Origin: Pomphorhynchus laevis
Taxonomy: Eukaryota; Acanthocephala; Palaeacanthocephala; Echinorhynchida; Pomphorhynchidae
NCBI GenBank assembly: GCA_012934845.2
Contig: WNNJ02000273.1
Span: 1-64,000, forward strand
Direction: 5' to 3'
Length of the DNA stretch: 64,000 nt
Numbering within the stretch: the first letter of the stretch is position 1; every line of letters starts with the position of its first letter. Position numbers and translations under genes: made by a program. Below are positions 31,476-43,380 of the stretch, one piece after another. The notes below the pieces were generated by a model. That model saw only the letters and a program-made list of their open reading frames with translations, was not told the origin of the DNA and searched no databases.

Positions 31476-32935
31476 TTATTATTAATTTACAAACAAGAGC
31501 AACTTATTGGATGTCGGGAGACACCCTGACAGTAATATTTACAAGCATAATCATTGAGTATATAGTTCTTAAAAAAACACTTCGTAGTACTTATTTATTT
31601 AAGTTTTCGTGGGATTAACTTGAAACAGATTTCTATCATAAAAATATTTATTATGACGTCTTCTATATCGTATGATTGAAATCTCAATAAATCTAATGTT
31701 ACAGAAATCGTCCATATTTCGAATAAATGAAAGATTCGCTGCTTTTTTATTAAAAATAGTAGTCATTCTGATTTTAACTGATGCCAAGGTTGACCTACAT
31801 ATGCGACAATGTTGTAAAAATCTAGATTTGTATAAATTACAAATACTTTTTGAGAATAATAAATATTACAGATATTTATTATTAATGAATAATAATTTAT
31901 AAATAATTAATAAATAATTAATAAATAATAATTTATTATTATCATATATTACAAATACTTTATCAAATACTTGATAATATAATATAATATAATGTTCGTT
32001 TATTTCAAACGAACAACAAATAATAACTAGCGTAAAACTATACAAGTAAATAAAGAGCGGTACCTTTATTTACTTATATAATATTAGCACACAGCTTATG
32101 GAACCCAAATTCGGGTACGTTAATCATATTAATTTATTTAATAACCAGCAAATACGTATAATAATAATTTTTAACTACACCAGCAAATACGAATAATAGA
32201 AAATTTCAAACTTACGCTTAAGTAATGGTAGGGTGTCTAGATCTATACGATCGTGAGTACTTGGAGCCTTCGCAGAGCGAAAGTGTATACGCCGGTTGTC
32301 GCTTATATTTTCGATATTTAAAGATGGTGAGGAAATATTAGTCGGAGAAACAACTTAACAAAAACAAATTGAATAAAGAACAAAGAGGGAGTATATACAA
32401 TCTTCTGCCGAATTTATCTGAAGTCTATTATTTGCAAGGACATCGTATCTATTAGTTTCTTTGTCAGGAGAGTGTTTCAATGAATCACCGATTTTAGGTT
32501 TTACTAAGCTTGTCTAAATTTTTTGTTAAATATTACATTCTTCAAACTCTTATGGTCTTACCTGTATCATCAAATTGTAAAAGTAACTAGCATGTACAAT
32601 AACGTAGGAGCATAAATTGTTGACTTCAACTTGTGACTATCTGCTACAAATTTCTATATCTAGAACATGATTTTTGTATAAATGAAAAATAAAATAATTG
32701 GTTGAAAAAAACAACCAATTTGTTGAGGTAGCTCAACAAATTTAAAATTCTAGATAAAGCATGGGACAAAATAACAAGACGATTCATAATGTGACAAAAA
32801 CAGCAAGTTAAACATCCTTATTCCTGCTATGATTTGGCATGGTTTTTTAATTTTACAATTAAATTTAAAGTAGAGCATTTTAAACATAATAATTGTATAG
32901 ATTAAATTTTGTAAATTTACAAATAAATTAAGATT
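31475..32935. other. Unassigned AT-rich stretch with small palindromes
   Basis: No gene is recognisable. It contains short foldbacks at about 31992-32014, at 32044-32075 (12-bp arms) and at 32696-32742. Confidence 0.5.
32696..32742. repeat. Two overlapping foldbacks sharing a core
   Basis: Arms 32696-32704/32712-32720 (9 bp, A-rich loop) and 32717-32727/32732-32742 (11 bp, GTAG loop) share the core CAACCAATTTGTTGAG. Confidence 0.85.
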
Positions 32936-32937
32936 TG

Positions 32938-33425
32938 TTAGAGAAGTACCAACTCCTGAAGAGGACTATTGCATAGCCGAAAGCTAACGAACTGAAGCTA
33001 AAGTGCGTGGTCGTCGCTAAAAAAAACCAAGACAAGGTCAATCGCATGCATAATCCATGCATGCAAGATGGTTTATTCTTCTGACTCAGAAGAGGAGATA
33101 AATCGTCGGCATTAGTCAACCACTGGCTTACGCATGATCATCGTATTGAATTAGATAATGCCATAATAATCGAAATAGAAAATGATTGGAAACGAAAGCT
33201 CATACAAGAATCGACTTATATTAAATGGGAAGATATTAGTAGTCAAAAAAGATGACTAGAGCTAAAGGATACCGATAGCAAATTTAAAGTTAAAGGATCA
33301 CGCATATTATTCCAGAAATGCATGCGTAGATTTGAATAATATATAATGTACTAATTAACCAGCCGCTAAACGTAGAGAAGTACCAACTCCCGAAGAGGGC
33401 TATTTCAAATCCGAAAGCTGGAGAA
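32938..33425 (+). mobile_element. Short PLE remnant between two hammerhead-like repeats
   Basis: Near-identical 45-base blocks at 32941-32985 and 33375-33419 (GAGAAGTACCAACTCC then GAAGAGG) lie 434 bases apart. Between them, bases about 33115-33235 encode HWLTHDHRIELDNAIII, then WKRKLIQESTYIKW, resembling the end of a PLE GIY-YIG protein. The arrangement resembles the terminal repeats of PLEs with a C-terminal GIY-YIG. Confidence 0.55.
32956..32985 (+). ncRNA. Hammerhead-like core at a PLE end
   Basis: CTGAAGA (32956-32962) is followed by a pairable stem II (GG, CTAT / ATAG, CC with one bulged A and a TGC loop) and GAAA (32979-32982). This fits CUGANGA, stem II, GAAA. Stems I and III are weaker. 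The second copy at 33390-33416 has CCGAAGA instead and is less good. Confidence 0.5.
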
Positions 33426-33429
33426 CATT

Positions 33430-34015
33430 ATATTTGTTATTGAATTTTCTCGATGTATAAAAATAAAATTAAAGTACATTTTTCATCGAATGTAATGTAA
33501 TAATATTTTAATTATAAATAATTATAAATGGAGAATTTAATAATTCGCTATTATTTACAATTTTTATGTACCGAGTAATTGGTAACATACCAATTAGAAA
33601 TATGGTAAAAAACAAATAATAGAAAATAATTAATTATTTAGTAATGATATTAAATATTTATTATTAATAATATAATATAATAATATAATAATTCTCTTAT
33701 TAGAAATAATACGATAAATCATAAGGAGTAACTACTCTGTTATTAGTTTGGAAATATCTTATTCGTAAACAGAAGTGTAGATTATTAATCATTTGTTAAG
33801 CAACCCAGTATTTTTATCAACTTATTAATAGATAAATAATATTGAATGGATTAGAATAATAGATGCTTTTAGCATCAAAATGAACCACTATTAGGTTTCA
33901 ATTTATTTTTGTTAATTTTCAACATAGCAGTGGGGTCAAATACATGCAAATTATGGATTTCCTCTGAAGTGGTGCAATTCGGGTAGTGACGTTATTCGGG
34001 TATTACAAAATAATA
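33430..34015. other. AT-rich stretch with a 60-bp Naiad scrap
   Basis: Bases about 33925-33985 (AACATAGCAGTGGGGTCAAA) match the conserved Naiad-like 3' UTR block. The rest shows nothing. Confidence 0.5.
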
Positions 34016-34018
34016 TAT

Positions 34019-34257
34019 TGTGTAAGCAGACTCCATTTTAAAATAGTAGAAGAATCAAGAAGAGTCAAATTATATTGTGTAAGCAGACTCCATTTTAAAA
34101 TAGTAGAAAAATCAAGAAGAGCCAAATAATTTTTGTTTTCAAATATTCAACCACTTCTGCGGTCATCATCAGGAAAACAGTTTTCCTGATGATGACTTCA
34201 GAAGTGGTTGAAAATTTGAAAACAAAAATTATTTGACTCTTTTTGATTTTTCTACTA
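34019..34257. repeat. Long palindrome (78-nt arms, 1-nt spacer) with a tandem lead
   Basis: Arms 34101-34178 and 34180-34257 are reverse complements with about five mismatches and a single A between. A 46-base segment of the left arm and its flank (starting TGTGTAAGCAGACTCC) is repeated with a 60-base period at 34019 and 34079. The right arm holds CTGATGATGACTTC...GAAAA, reminiscent of a decayed hammerhead. Confidence 0.9.
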
Positions 34258-34259
34258 AA

Positions 34260-34918
34260 ATAATATATAAAGTATAACAGATATAAAGGTTTAAAGGATA
34301 TATTGTTATAAAAATATATATTGTTATATATAAAGGATATTTTGATATAAAGGATGACCTTTATATGCACACCATTAACGTGGTTTTAATGTATATGCTG
34401 CAATATAAAACGAGAATGAGGTCATAATTCGACAACCCAATCAGCCCTGACTATATAGTATACCTAAATAGTATTATTAATTTGTTTAAATGTTTCTAAT
34501 GCTATTAGATTAGCAGATTCACTAATTTCATCTAATTCAAGTTTTTTTAATTTATATTTCATAGTTGACAATCTTAACATCATATTTTTTAGTTAAATGC
34601 TGCACCTCAAATGGGCGATTTGCATTTTGAAAAATGCAAATCAAATTCTGTAGATATTGCTGAAGAATTCACTTCATATTTGATAAAAATTTAATCTTTC
34701 TCGTTCCATTAAATTTATTAATATAAATCCAAAGCAAAAAGATACTTTTAGCGTTAAAATTATTATTTTTACAAATCTTTCTGAAGTTAAATTGGACATT
34801 ATCTTTATCTATTTTTCAAAACAAAAAACAAAAATTACAAATAAATTGTCTATTATAAATAAGATATGAGGGTATCGAGATAATATGCATTATAAGGTTT
34901 CTGCCTATATTCTTAGAT
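34260..34918. other. Unassigned AT-rich stretch
   Basis: I see no gene signal or known repeat here apart from short A/T-rich inverted repeats. Confidence 0.45.
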
Positions 34919-34919
34919 C

Positions 34920-35351
34920 TTACGTATAAGCTGGAAAAGAGAATAACACTTTATTAAAAGCATAGAAAATTTCGACTGTAAAGTTCTTATATAACGTAAA
35001 CTTAGACATAGTTGCGTGCAAGTCTTTGATTAGATAGTTGTATCGATCACTCATTATAGACTTGCGAAATAAAGTTTGAATCGTTTTTTTGGAGCTTTCG
35101 ACCAAACGGTCCTTGTCAAACAGAATTATAGCGTAAACTATTATAGCACTACTTTGCATATCATCACAAATAAATTCAATAATACCAAAAATCAAATCTG
35201 ACATAACATTTTTATCGTGTCCTGAAATAATAAGAGTATCATAAAGCATTGATTCTTCCGTACTTTTTATAATATATAAAGTTGTATTGTCTTTTAATAC
35301 AAATTGACTTGAAAAAGCGTAGCAGTCGAAAAATACTTCCCGTGTATATAA
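34920..35351 (-). CDS. Possible host exon, family not recognised
   Basis: An open frame of about 144 codons begins at a GTTAG splice-acceptor-like site (exon start at 35351) and runs to a stop at 34920. It reads LYTREVFFDCYAF early on, then MSDLIFGIIEFICDD and LHATMSKFTLYKNFTVEIF. Composition is balanced, not low-complexity, and mostly helical in character. It matches none of the transposons in the window. I do not recognise the family. It may be the last exon of an unknown minus-strand gene or a chance frame. Confidence 0.3.
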   Translation of the reverse strand, partial: LYTREVFFDCYAFSSQFVLKDNTTLYIIKSTEESMLYDTLIISGHDKNVMSDLIFGIIEFICDDMQSSAIIVYAIILFDKDRLVESSKKTIQTLFRKSIMSDRYNYLIKDLHATMSKFTLYKNFTVEIFYAFNKVLFSFPAYT

Positions 35352-35465
35352 CTAACACCAATGTCAAAAATTAAATTTGATACGAAAGTAAATGCTTAAT
35401 TACGTTAAAGAAAACAATAGTTTAAAAAATCCGATGTAATAAATTATGCACGAGAAAATATCTTT

Positions 35466-35612
35466 TATAAATTTTACAACTTTGCGGTCATGCACATTGA
35501 CGCTTTCCCAGATAGTACTTGTTTTACTATTTTGAAAAGGGTAAAAACAAGTACTATCTCTAGTAAAATGGTCACTGTGTACGACCGAAACGTTGTAAAA
35601 TTTATATAGCAA
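35466..35612. repeat. Imperfect inverted pair of PLE-end-like modules
   Basis: AAATTTTACAACTTTGCGGTC on the left is mirrored on the right by GACCGAAACGTTGTAAAATT. Near the centre a 16-bp perfect segment (AGATAGTACTTGTTTT) pairs with its reverse complement. The right half holds GGTC...GACCGAAACG, like stem II plus GAAA of a hammerhead. The sequence 35620-36185 is otherwise unassigned. Confidence 0.6.
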
Positions 35613-36188
35613 AATCTTTTCTCGTGTGGATTATGCCTAAACATGGGATTAGATGGTACACGCACATAATTGTAACAGAATAAAAAAAGTTTTTTCATCA
35701 GTTTAGCAAATCTTATAAAAAACACAAAAATAATTTAATTTCATATACAAATAAAGAATTAAGAAAATAATTTTATATTTTGAATTTACGAATATGACAA
35801 ATATTCTTTATACAGCCTGTTGGACCGGAATCGATTGTTAATACAAGGCTCGAAACGTATAATAAAGTATAACAATGTATCGCATTCTTCTATTGAAGTC
35901 AAACATTTTAACTAATTAATTTACCACAGACATTTAATTTGTTAAATTAAAAGTATTCAATTTAATGTGAAAGCAATACACTTTATACATTTAAATAATT
36001 TTAGGCATTTTAAATATTAACATGTATCGTTGATATTTATTTATTTTATCAAAAGGATAAAAGATATTACAGCGGACAAAACAAAAATGCAAAAGGAGTA
36101 TTTAAAAATATCATAGCAAAGATTACATGTAAGAACATTGAAAGCTAATTCACTGACGGGAAAATAATCAGAGTTAGTTTATGAAGTA

Positions 36189-36273
36189 GAACACTTTTAT
36201 AGTGTTCCTCATAGGAGGAAAATAGTGTTCCTCCTATGAGGAACATAGGAGGAACTATGTTCCTCCTATGTTC
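36189..36273. repeat. Cluster of three overlapping foldbacks
   Basis: Hairpins are 36189-36207 (7 bp), 36203-36245 (18 bp, 7-nt loop) and 36241-36273 (15 bp, TAT loop). The motif GTTCCTCCTATG and its complement recur throughout. Confidence 0.92.
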
Positions 36274-36404
36274 GAAAAAGGATATCTTGATTAAAATATC
36301 ATTTTGAAAAAGAATAATTATTGGCGGAAAATCTTTATGGAAAATTTTGTATAGGATACTATATAATCAAATTTCATTAGAGGAAATAGTCATTAGCACA
36401 TGTT

Positions 36405-36925
36405 TGGTCTCGCCGCTATGTTGGGTAGATGAATTAGGGGCCGAAACCTGATAGCATAGCAGTTCCTCCTGATGATATCTTATTCTTATTCTGATACAAC
36501 GTCTGTTATTTATTAGTCAATTCATAAAGATGACGTTTATTTTAAATTTTATTTTTTATTTTTTATTTTTTTTTATTTTTTAACTTGATTTAAATAATAG
36601 AAAATCTAAAAACAATTATTAATTTTATTATTTAATTATTACTTTTTGATTTAGCATTATTATGTTTTGTTTATTTTATAATTATATTAAATACGTAGAC
36701 TTAGTTAGCTGATGTGGTAATGGAAGAGTAGTCAATGGGAATAATCCATACTAGATATTACATCAGCCATAATTTTGAGCAAAATTAACATTATTTAAGA
36801 AACTAATAGCTAAATATGAACATCTTTTATTTGTTTAAATAAACGATGTTCCTACTTTTAAATAATTTTGATTTATCAAAATATTTAAGGCTTCTATTAA
36901 TTCAATGTTATCCATATATTTATAT
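36405..36925. mobile_element. Mosaic of Naiad pieces in both orientations
   Basis: Bases 36405-36716 are the 3' UTR on the plus strand, ending at the terminal motif TACGTAGACTTAGTTAGCTG. Bases 36727-36860 are the short repeat also found at 22585-22720. Bases 36845-36925 are RT sequence on the minus strand (CCTACTTTTAAATAATTTTG). Confidence 0.7.
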
Positions 36926-37024
36926 TAACTTTTTAATTTATAAATAATATAAAACACGTATACTCGGTTAATGTACGCATTTTACGACAAAATGCGTACA
37001 CTAAGCTAACCGATCTTATTTAAT

Positions 37025-37795
37025 TGTATAATTAAACCTCTAATCTTTGTTCTAAAATATTGTATGTTATTTATTAGTCAATTCATACAAATTGACTATT
37101 ATTTTAAATTTCAATTTTAAATTTTGACTTGATATAAATCATTAAAAAAGCTAACTGAGTCCACGTAATTTTTATTGCAAATTAAAAATAATGCAAAACA
37201 AAAGTTAAATAATAAAAAATTAATTAATAATAAATAATTGTTATTTTTGTATAATTTATATCAAGATGAATTATAAACTGAAAATAAAAATAAAAATCAA
37301 TTTTTATGAATTGACGAATAGATAACAAACTATGTATCAGAATAAGGGTTAGAGGTCATCAGGAGGAACTGCTATGTTATCAGGTTTCGGCCCATGTTCC
37401 TATACCCAACATAGCAGCGGGGCCAAATACATGCTAATGATGTATTTCTTCTGAAATAACTATCTAGTATCTTTTTATAATACAAAGTATATTATTTATT
37501 ATCCATCCATAAAAATTTGCCACTCAGGAGTTTAAATTTATTTTTTATATTATTGTGTTGATTTATATATTTTACCATTTTCTGCTTGATGTTATTTTTA
37601 TAGTAACCTAGTTTAAAATATGTATCTATTAAATTATTTAAACGATTTTGAAGAAAGCCAATATCATTGCATATTGTTGCAATTCTTAAAATTTCATTAT
37701 TTAATGTATTATATTTTATATTATATGGAATGCATGAATGCTCATGCAAAAAATATGTTTCTTGTAAATTTAAATATGTCATCTTTACGATATAA
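37025..37795 (-). mobile_element. Naiad-like copy with a small inverted head
   Basis: Bases 37145-37795 are the 3' UTR plus RT C-terminus on the minus strand (frame 37492-37782, [16 protein letters not shown]). Bases 37025-37145 are a plus-strand piece of the 3' UTR; the two meet at the element's terminal motif. The next 300 bases to 38125 are unassigned, except for a lone terminal motif CTCAGTTAGCTGAT at about 37850. Confidence 0.75.
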
Positions 37796-38129
37796 AGTAT
37801 TTTATTTTTAATAAATTAAAAATAAAATACTAGTACTCAGTCATAAAATACTCAGTTAGCTGATCTGATTAAAAAGCAATAAAAACTTGTCATCTACATA
37901 CGCTATCACTAACAATTATTCTTGAAGATTATTTATTCCTTATCCACTAATATATCAGAAAGCACAACATGACCTTTATGATCCTGTATGAGCAGATTAT
38001 AAACGACACACATGTTTATCAAGAAGAGATTAACATTTGTATTCTTTTAGATTCATTTATACTAATTGACTGCGAATTATCATCGAGAATATAAGAATTA
38101 TGTTTTTATTTATAGGTTATCAAAATGAA

Positions 38130-40180
38130 CTGCTATTTAAAAAAAGGATTTATTTTAACGTGGCAAATGCGTGCCAGCGCACGCTTACATGACCACAAAA
38201 AACAGGACTGTGAATCAGGTGTGGAGAAGGTGTGAACGGAGGAGGTGTTTGAATAAAAAAAGGAGGGGGCGCGGCGGACGTCGAGAGGGAGTTGATTCCA
38301 GGCGAGTGAGGCGGCGACGAGGAAGGATCGGAGACCGTAGTTGTTGGAGTAATTAGGAACGTGGAGTAAGAGGGTATGACAGGAACGAAGCGATAGCGAG
38401 GTGGGGCGAGTATCGTCTAAGAAAGGAAGCTTGATGAACGATGGGGAGACGACAGCGATGAGACGAAAAGTAACGAGAAGAAGCCGGAGTTTGATGCGGA
38501 TGTGGATGGTGAGCCAGGAGAGTTGGGCAAAATATGTGGATGTGTGGTCGAAGCGACGGAGACGATAAAGCACTCGAACAGCGGTGTTGATTATTCGTTG
38601 TAGGGGTAGGATGATGGATTTTGGAGAATTATGAAAAGGCTAAGGCAGTAATCGATTTTAGGGAAAAGAAGCGATGAAAGAAGAGACATACAAGAAAGGA
38701 AGTCGATAAGGGGACAGATACGGCGGATGTCACGGAGAATTAAGTTAGACGAGCGGACCTTGTCACGGACGAAGGGTTTAAGAGAAAGGGGATCATCGAA
38801 ATGGAAGCCTAAGAAAGTGAGATTGTGAACTACGGGGATGATCGATGAGGCAAAATATAGAGTGGGAGGAGATATGTTTGTTTTACAGGGGGGATCCACA
38901 ATATTTTGGACTTTTCGGGGTTTAGAACGAGATGGAGATTGGAGAGACGTTTGTAGATAGAAGAAAGACAGTTGGAGGCAGAAATGCCGATATCGTGTAT
39001 GCGATGTGCGGGTGCATAAGCATAGATTAGAATGTCGTCGGCATATTGCATGACGTTAAAGGAGTAAGGTTTGATAAACGGAGATAGATCGCCAAGCAGA
39101 AGAGAGAAAAGCAGAGAACCTAGGACTGAACCTTGTGGGACCCCGCAAAAAATAGGGATGGGACGGGAGGATGATGAATTAGAACAGACGCGAAAGGAAC
39201 GGTCGGATAGATATGAGGCGAACCATGCTACGGAGGAGGAAGAAAAGCCGTAATCATAACGAAGGCAAGAAAGGAGGACGGAGTGGTCGACAATGTCGAA
39301 GGCGGAGGAGAGTCGAGATAGATGAGAACACTATATAGAGCCTTGTCTCGAGAAATGAGTAAGTCGTTGTACACTTTTATGCATGCGATTTCTGTCGAGT
39401 GATTAAAGCGTAAAGCGGATTGAAAAGTAGGGTACAGATTGAATGAGGAGAGATAAGCGTTGATTTGTATCAAGATGAGGCATTCTAAGAGCTTTGAAAG
39501 AGTAGGGAGTAGTGAAATGGGGCGATAGCTAGAAGGAAGGGAGGGGTCGAGCGATTGTTTCTTAAGGAGGGGACGAACGATTGCGGATTTCTAGTGTGAA
39601 GGGAATATACGACTGCGGATGGACGAGTTAAACAAGGTTGTGAGAAATGGGGATATCGATGAGCATATAGATTTTAATATGTGAGTAGGCAGGGGATCGG
39701 CAGGTGAGGTTTTGTTGGGCAAGGACATGAGGACAGATGATACTTCTGTAGGTGAGACAGGGAGAAGATGAAAGAGTTCCGGAAGGATGAGAGTAGACTG
39801 GGCAGAGTGGGATAGGATGGAGACCGGGGTGTGAGAGAGCAGCGTGGATACTTTAGTCTGGAGAAATGACGAATAATCATTGGCATTGATGTTGCACGGC
39901 GAAGAGAAACGAGCAAGGATTGAGTTAAAAGTATGCCAGAGAGTCTTAGAGTTGAATGAAGTGATGATTTTATGCTGTCAGAAGGAGTTGCATTTGGTAC
40001 GTAGTAGGTTGAGATGAGACCGGCGAAGAGCAAGATAGGAATCACGGAAAGACGGAGTGATCGAGCGGAAATCACGTCTGAGAGAGCGGTGATAGACTCG
40101 AAAAGCATGGCGGAGTCGACGCTTTGAGAGTAGGTATTGGATGTCAAACCATTGGGCATGGTGCAAGCGACGGTGTGGGT
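38130..40180 (-). mobile_element. LINE family A, copy 1 (CR1/L2-like, 5'-truncated)
   Basis: It matches the best copy (48655-52340) from its 3' hairpin to the middle of the ORF2 pre-RT domain, with strings such as QYADDILIYAYAPAHRIHD and RSCHTLLLHVPNYSNNYG. Coding is broken into about six frames, so it is a pseudocopy. The 5' truncation at about 40180 is normal for target-primed insertion. The plus-strand open frames here are shadows. Confidence 0.88.
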
Positions 40181-40184
40181 GGAT

Positions 40185-40410
40185 TTTATCAGGATTCGTA
40201 CCCCGTAGGGCTGTATCTCAATTAATGAGCCACTTAATTCGATAGATAATAATCTTTATTTATGTAGAATTGCGTTCGGGTCAAATGGAATAAAAAAATA
40301 TAGAATAAAAACTTTGAGACATTCTATATCTATACATATAAAATACGTAGATTCAGTTAGCTGATATGAGTGATTACAAATTAGAGACTTATTGAACACC
40401 GATAGAGGAG
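40185..40410. other. Spacer with a 30-bp Naiad terminus
   Basis: TACGTAGATTCAGTTAGCTG at about 40331-40350 is the Naiad-like 3' terminal motif. The rest is unassigned. Confidence 0.5.
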
Positions 40411-41936
40411 AAAAAGATTTATTTAACGTGGCAAATGCTTGCCAGCGCACGCTTACATGACCAGAACAAAACTAAAATGTAAATCATGTATCGAGAAGGT
40501 GGGAACGGAAGAGTTATTTAAATGTGATAAAGGAGAGAACGCGGCGGACGTCGAGAGAGATAGAGAGAGAGCGAACTCCAGGTGAGGGGGCGGCGACGAG
40601 GAAGGATCGGAGACTGTAGTTGTTGGAGTAATTGGAACGTAGAGTAAGAGGAAATTACGGAAACGCAGTGATAGAGAGAGAGGTTGGATGAGTGTTGACT
40701 AATAAAGAGGTCGATGAACGGTTAGGATCCGAAAGCGATGAGACGAAAAGTTACGAGACAAAGGCGGAGTTGGATGCGTATGTGAATGGTGGGCCAGGAG
40801 AGTTAGGCAAGATATGTGGATGTGGTCGAAGCGACAAAGATGTAGGAGCACTCTAACGGTGGATTTAATGATGCATTGTAGTTGTAGGATGATGGATTTT
40901 AGAAAATTGGCGAAAAGGCTGAGGCAGTAATCGATTTTAGTGAAAAGAAGCGATCAAAAAAGACACACAATAAATGAAGTTGATAAATGGGAGGATGCGA
41001 CGGATGTCACGGAGAATTAAGTTAGACAAGTAGACCTTATCGCCGACAAAGGGTTTAAGGGAAAGGTTATTATCCAAATGGAAGCCTAAGAAAGTGAGAT
41101 TGTGGACTACAGAGATGATTGATGAGGCAAAATATACAGTGGGAGGAGATATGTTAGGTTGACGGGGGAGGATGCACATTATTTTTGACTTGTCTGGGTT
41201 TAGAAATAAACGAATATGGGAGAGACGTTTGTAGATAGAAGAAAGAGTTGGAGGCAGAAACTGCTATATCGTGTATGCAATGGGCGGTTTCATAAGCATA
41301 AATTAGAATCCCATTGGTGTATTGCAAGACGGTAAAGGAGTAAGGTTTAATAAACGAAGAAAGATCGCCAAATAGAAGAGAGAAAATCATGGGACATAGG
41401 ACTGAACGTTGTGGGACCCCGCAGAAAATAGGGACGGGAGAAGAGGTTGATGAATTAGAACATACTCGAAAAGAATGGTCGGATAGATATTAGGCAAGCG
41501 ATGCTACGGAGGAAGAAAAGTCGTAATCATAACAAAGTCGCATAATTAGGATAGAGTGATAGACGATGTAGAAGGCGGAGGAGAGGTCGAGGGAGATGAG
41601 AACACTATATAGAGCCTTGTAACGAGAAATGACTATGTCGTTTTAAACTTATATGCAGGCGATTTCTGTTGAGTGATTAGAGCGGAAAGCGTATTGGAAA
41701 GGAGGGTACAGATTAGATGAAGATAGATAAACGTTATTTGTATTAAGATAAGGCGCTCTAAGAGCTTGGAAAGAGAAGGGAGGAGTGACATTTTACGATA
41801 GCTGAAAGAAAGTGAGGGTTCGAGCGAATGATTCTTAACGAGAAGAACGATGGCAGAATTCCAGTGTTAAGGGAATATATGATTGCGGATGGACAAGTTT
41901 AACAAAGTGGTGAGGAAAGTGGATATCGATGAACAT

Positions 41937-42017
41937 ATGGATTTATGCTCATCGAAAGCATAAATCCATGCTTCCGATGGCAGGGGATCGGCTTCACCAG
42001 CCGATGCCCTGACATCG
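41937..42017. repeat. Two adjacent foldbacks inside LINE A copy 2
   Basis: Hairpin A is 41937-41969 (13-bp arms, loop CATCGAA). Hairpin B is 41975-42017 (19-nt arms, two mismatches, 5-nt loop). The matching place in copy 3 (about 50170-50215) has neither. Confidence 0.92.
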
Positions 42018-43380
42018 TAGGCAGGGGATCGGCTGGTGAAGTTTTTTTGGGAAGGACATTAGGACAGATGGGACATCTGCAGATGAGATAGGGATAAGAT
42101 CAAAGAGTTTCGGGAGGAGGCGAGGCGGGTAACAGTGAGATAGAATTAAGACGAATCGAATTAAGATGAGGTTATGAGAGCGACGTTGATACTTTGGTCT
42201 GGAGAAATCACGAATAATCATGGGGATTGATGTTGCAAGACGAATAAAAGCGAGAAATGATTGAATTAAAAGTATGCCATAGAGACTTAGAGTAGAATAA
42301 AGTGATGATTTTATACTACCAGAAGGAAGTGCATTTGGTAAGTAGTAGGTTGACATTAGGCCTGCAAATAGCAAGTTAAGAATCACGGAGAGACGGTGGG
42401 AGCGAGCATATATCACGTTTGAGAGAGCGGCGATAGACTCTAAAAGCATAACGCAGTAGATGACTTGAGAGTAGGCATTGCATGTCAAACCATGCAACAC
42501 TATGCAAGCGAAGGTGAGGGTAAGGTTTGAAGGGCAAGAGAATATCGAGTGGATGAGTTCAGTGTCGAAAATAAAGGCGAGATCGTGACGTGAGGATGTT
42601 ATTGTGGGAGAATATAGAGACGATTGGAGTAAGCAAGCCGGAGAAGGGAGAGGTCAAGATTTCTCCAAGGGCGACGGATGATGGTATGTGTGTGAATCGG
42701 GGAGTGTTTGGAAGTGAGATCAAGGGTGACGAGAAAGTGATCGGATAGACCAGGATCGGAGATGGACAGTGAGGTTTAACCAGTGATCGGAGTCACAATG
42801 CCAGGATTCGGTAATGCAGAGAATATCGATAGATAATTGATCGAAGATATCAAGGAGCATATCAGCTTTATGAAGAATGTAGCGAGTGTTGAATAGACTA
42901 AGACGAAAAGTATGCTTAGGAGCGAGACCGACTAGCGAAGAAGACAAGGGGGAGAGATGGGACACCATCGAATTTTTAGCCTTGTGTGTACAACGTGAAA
43001 ATTTCCATTGATTTGACGTATAGATAAGGATGACTCGGCGTTTGTTTTACGTCGATGTTTCTCAATGCGAGCTAAATTGAGCTGGGCAATATCAGAAGGG
43101 GAGCGGTCAAGAAAGATACGACAAGTAGACGAAGTGGTAAGAAGTTTAAAACGTTGGGAAAGTACCAAGGATGCATGTAAACTATGTCGGAAACGATTTT
43201 TAGGAGTAGAGGACTGAGATGATTGGATTTAGTGGATTTGTTTTAACGGATCAAAGATACAGGAGCGATATTATTGAAGAGGGATGGATTATTATCAGGA
43301 AGACTGGTTGCTATGATAGACCTGAAAGCAGATACATAATCATCGAGGCGACATTGAGGAGAAGCAGATTCGGAAACCTT

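Noticed and set aside
38171-39253. Basic plus-strand frames inside LINE A
   Set aside because: They are antisense shadows of the LINE ORF2 on the minus strand; the same applies at 48915-49769 and 57739-58032.
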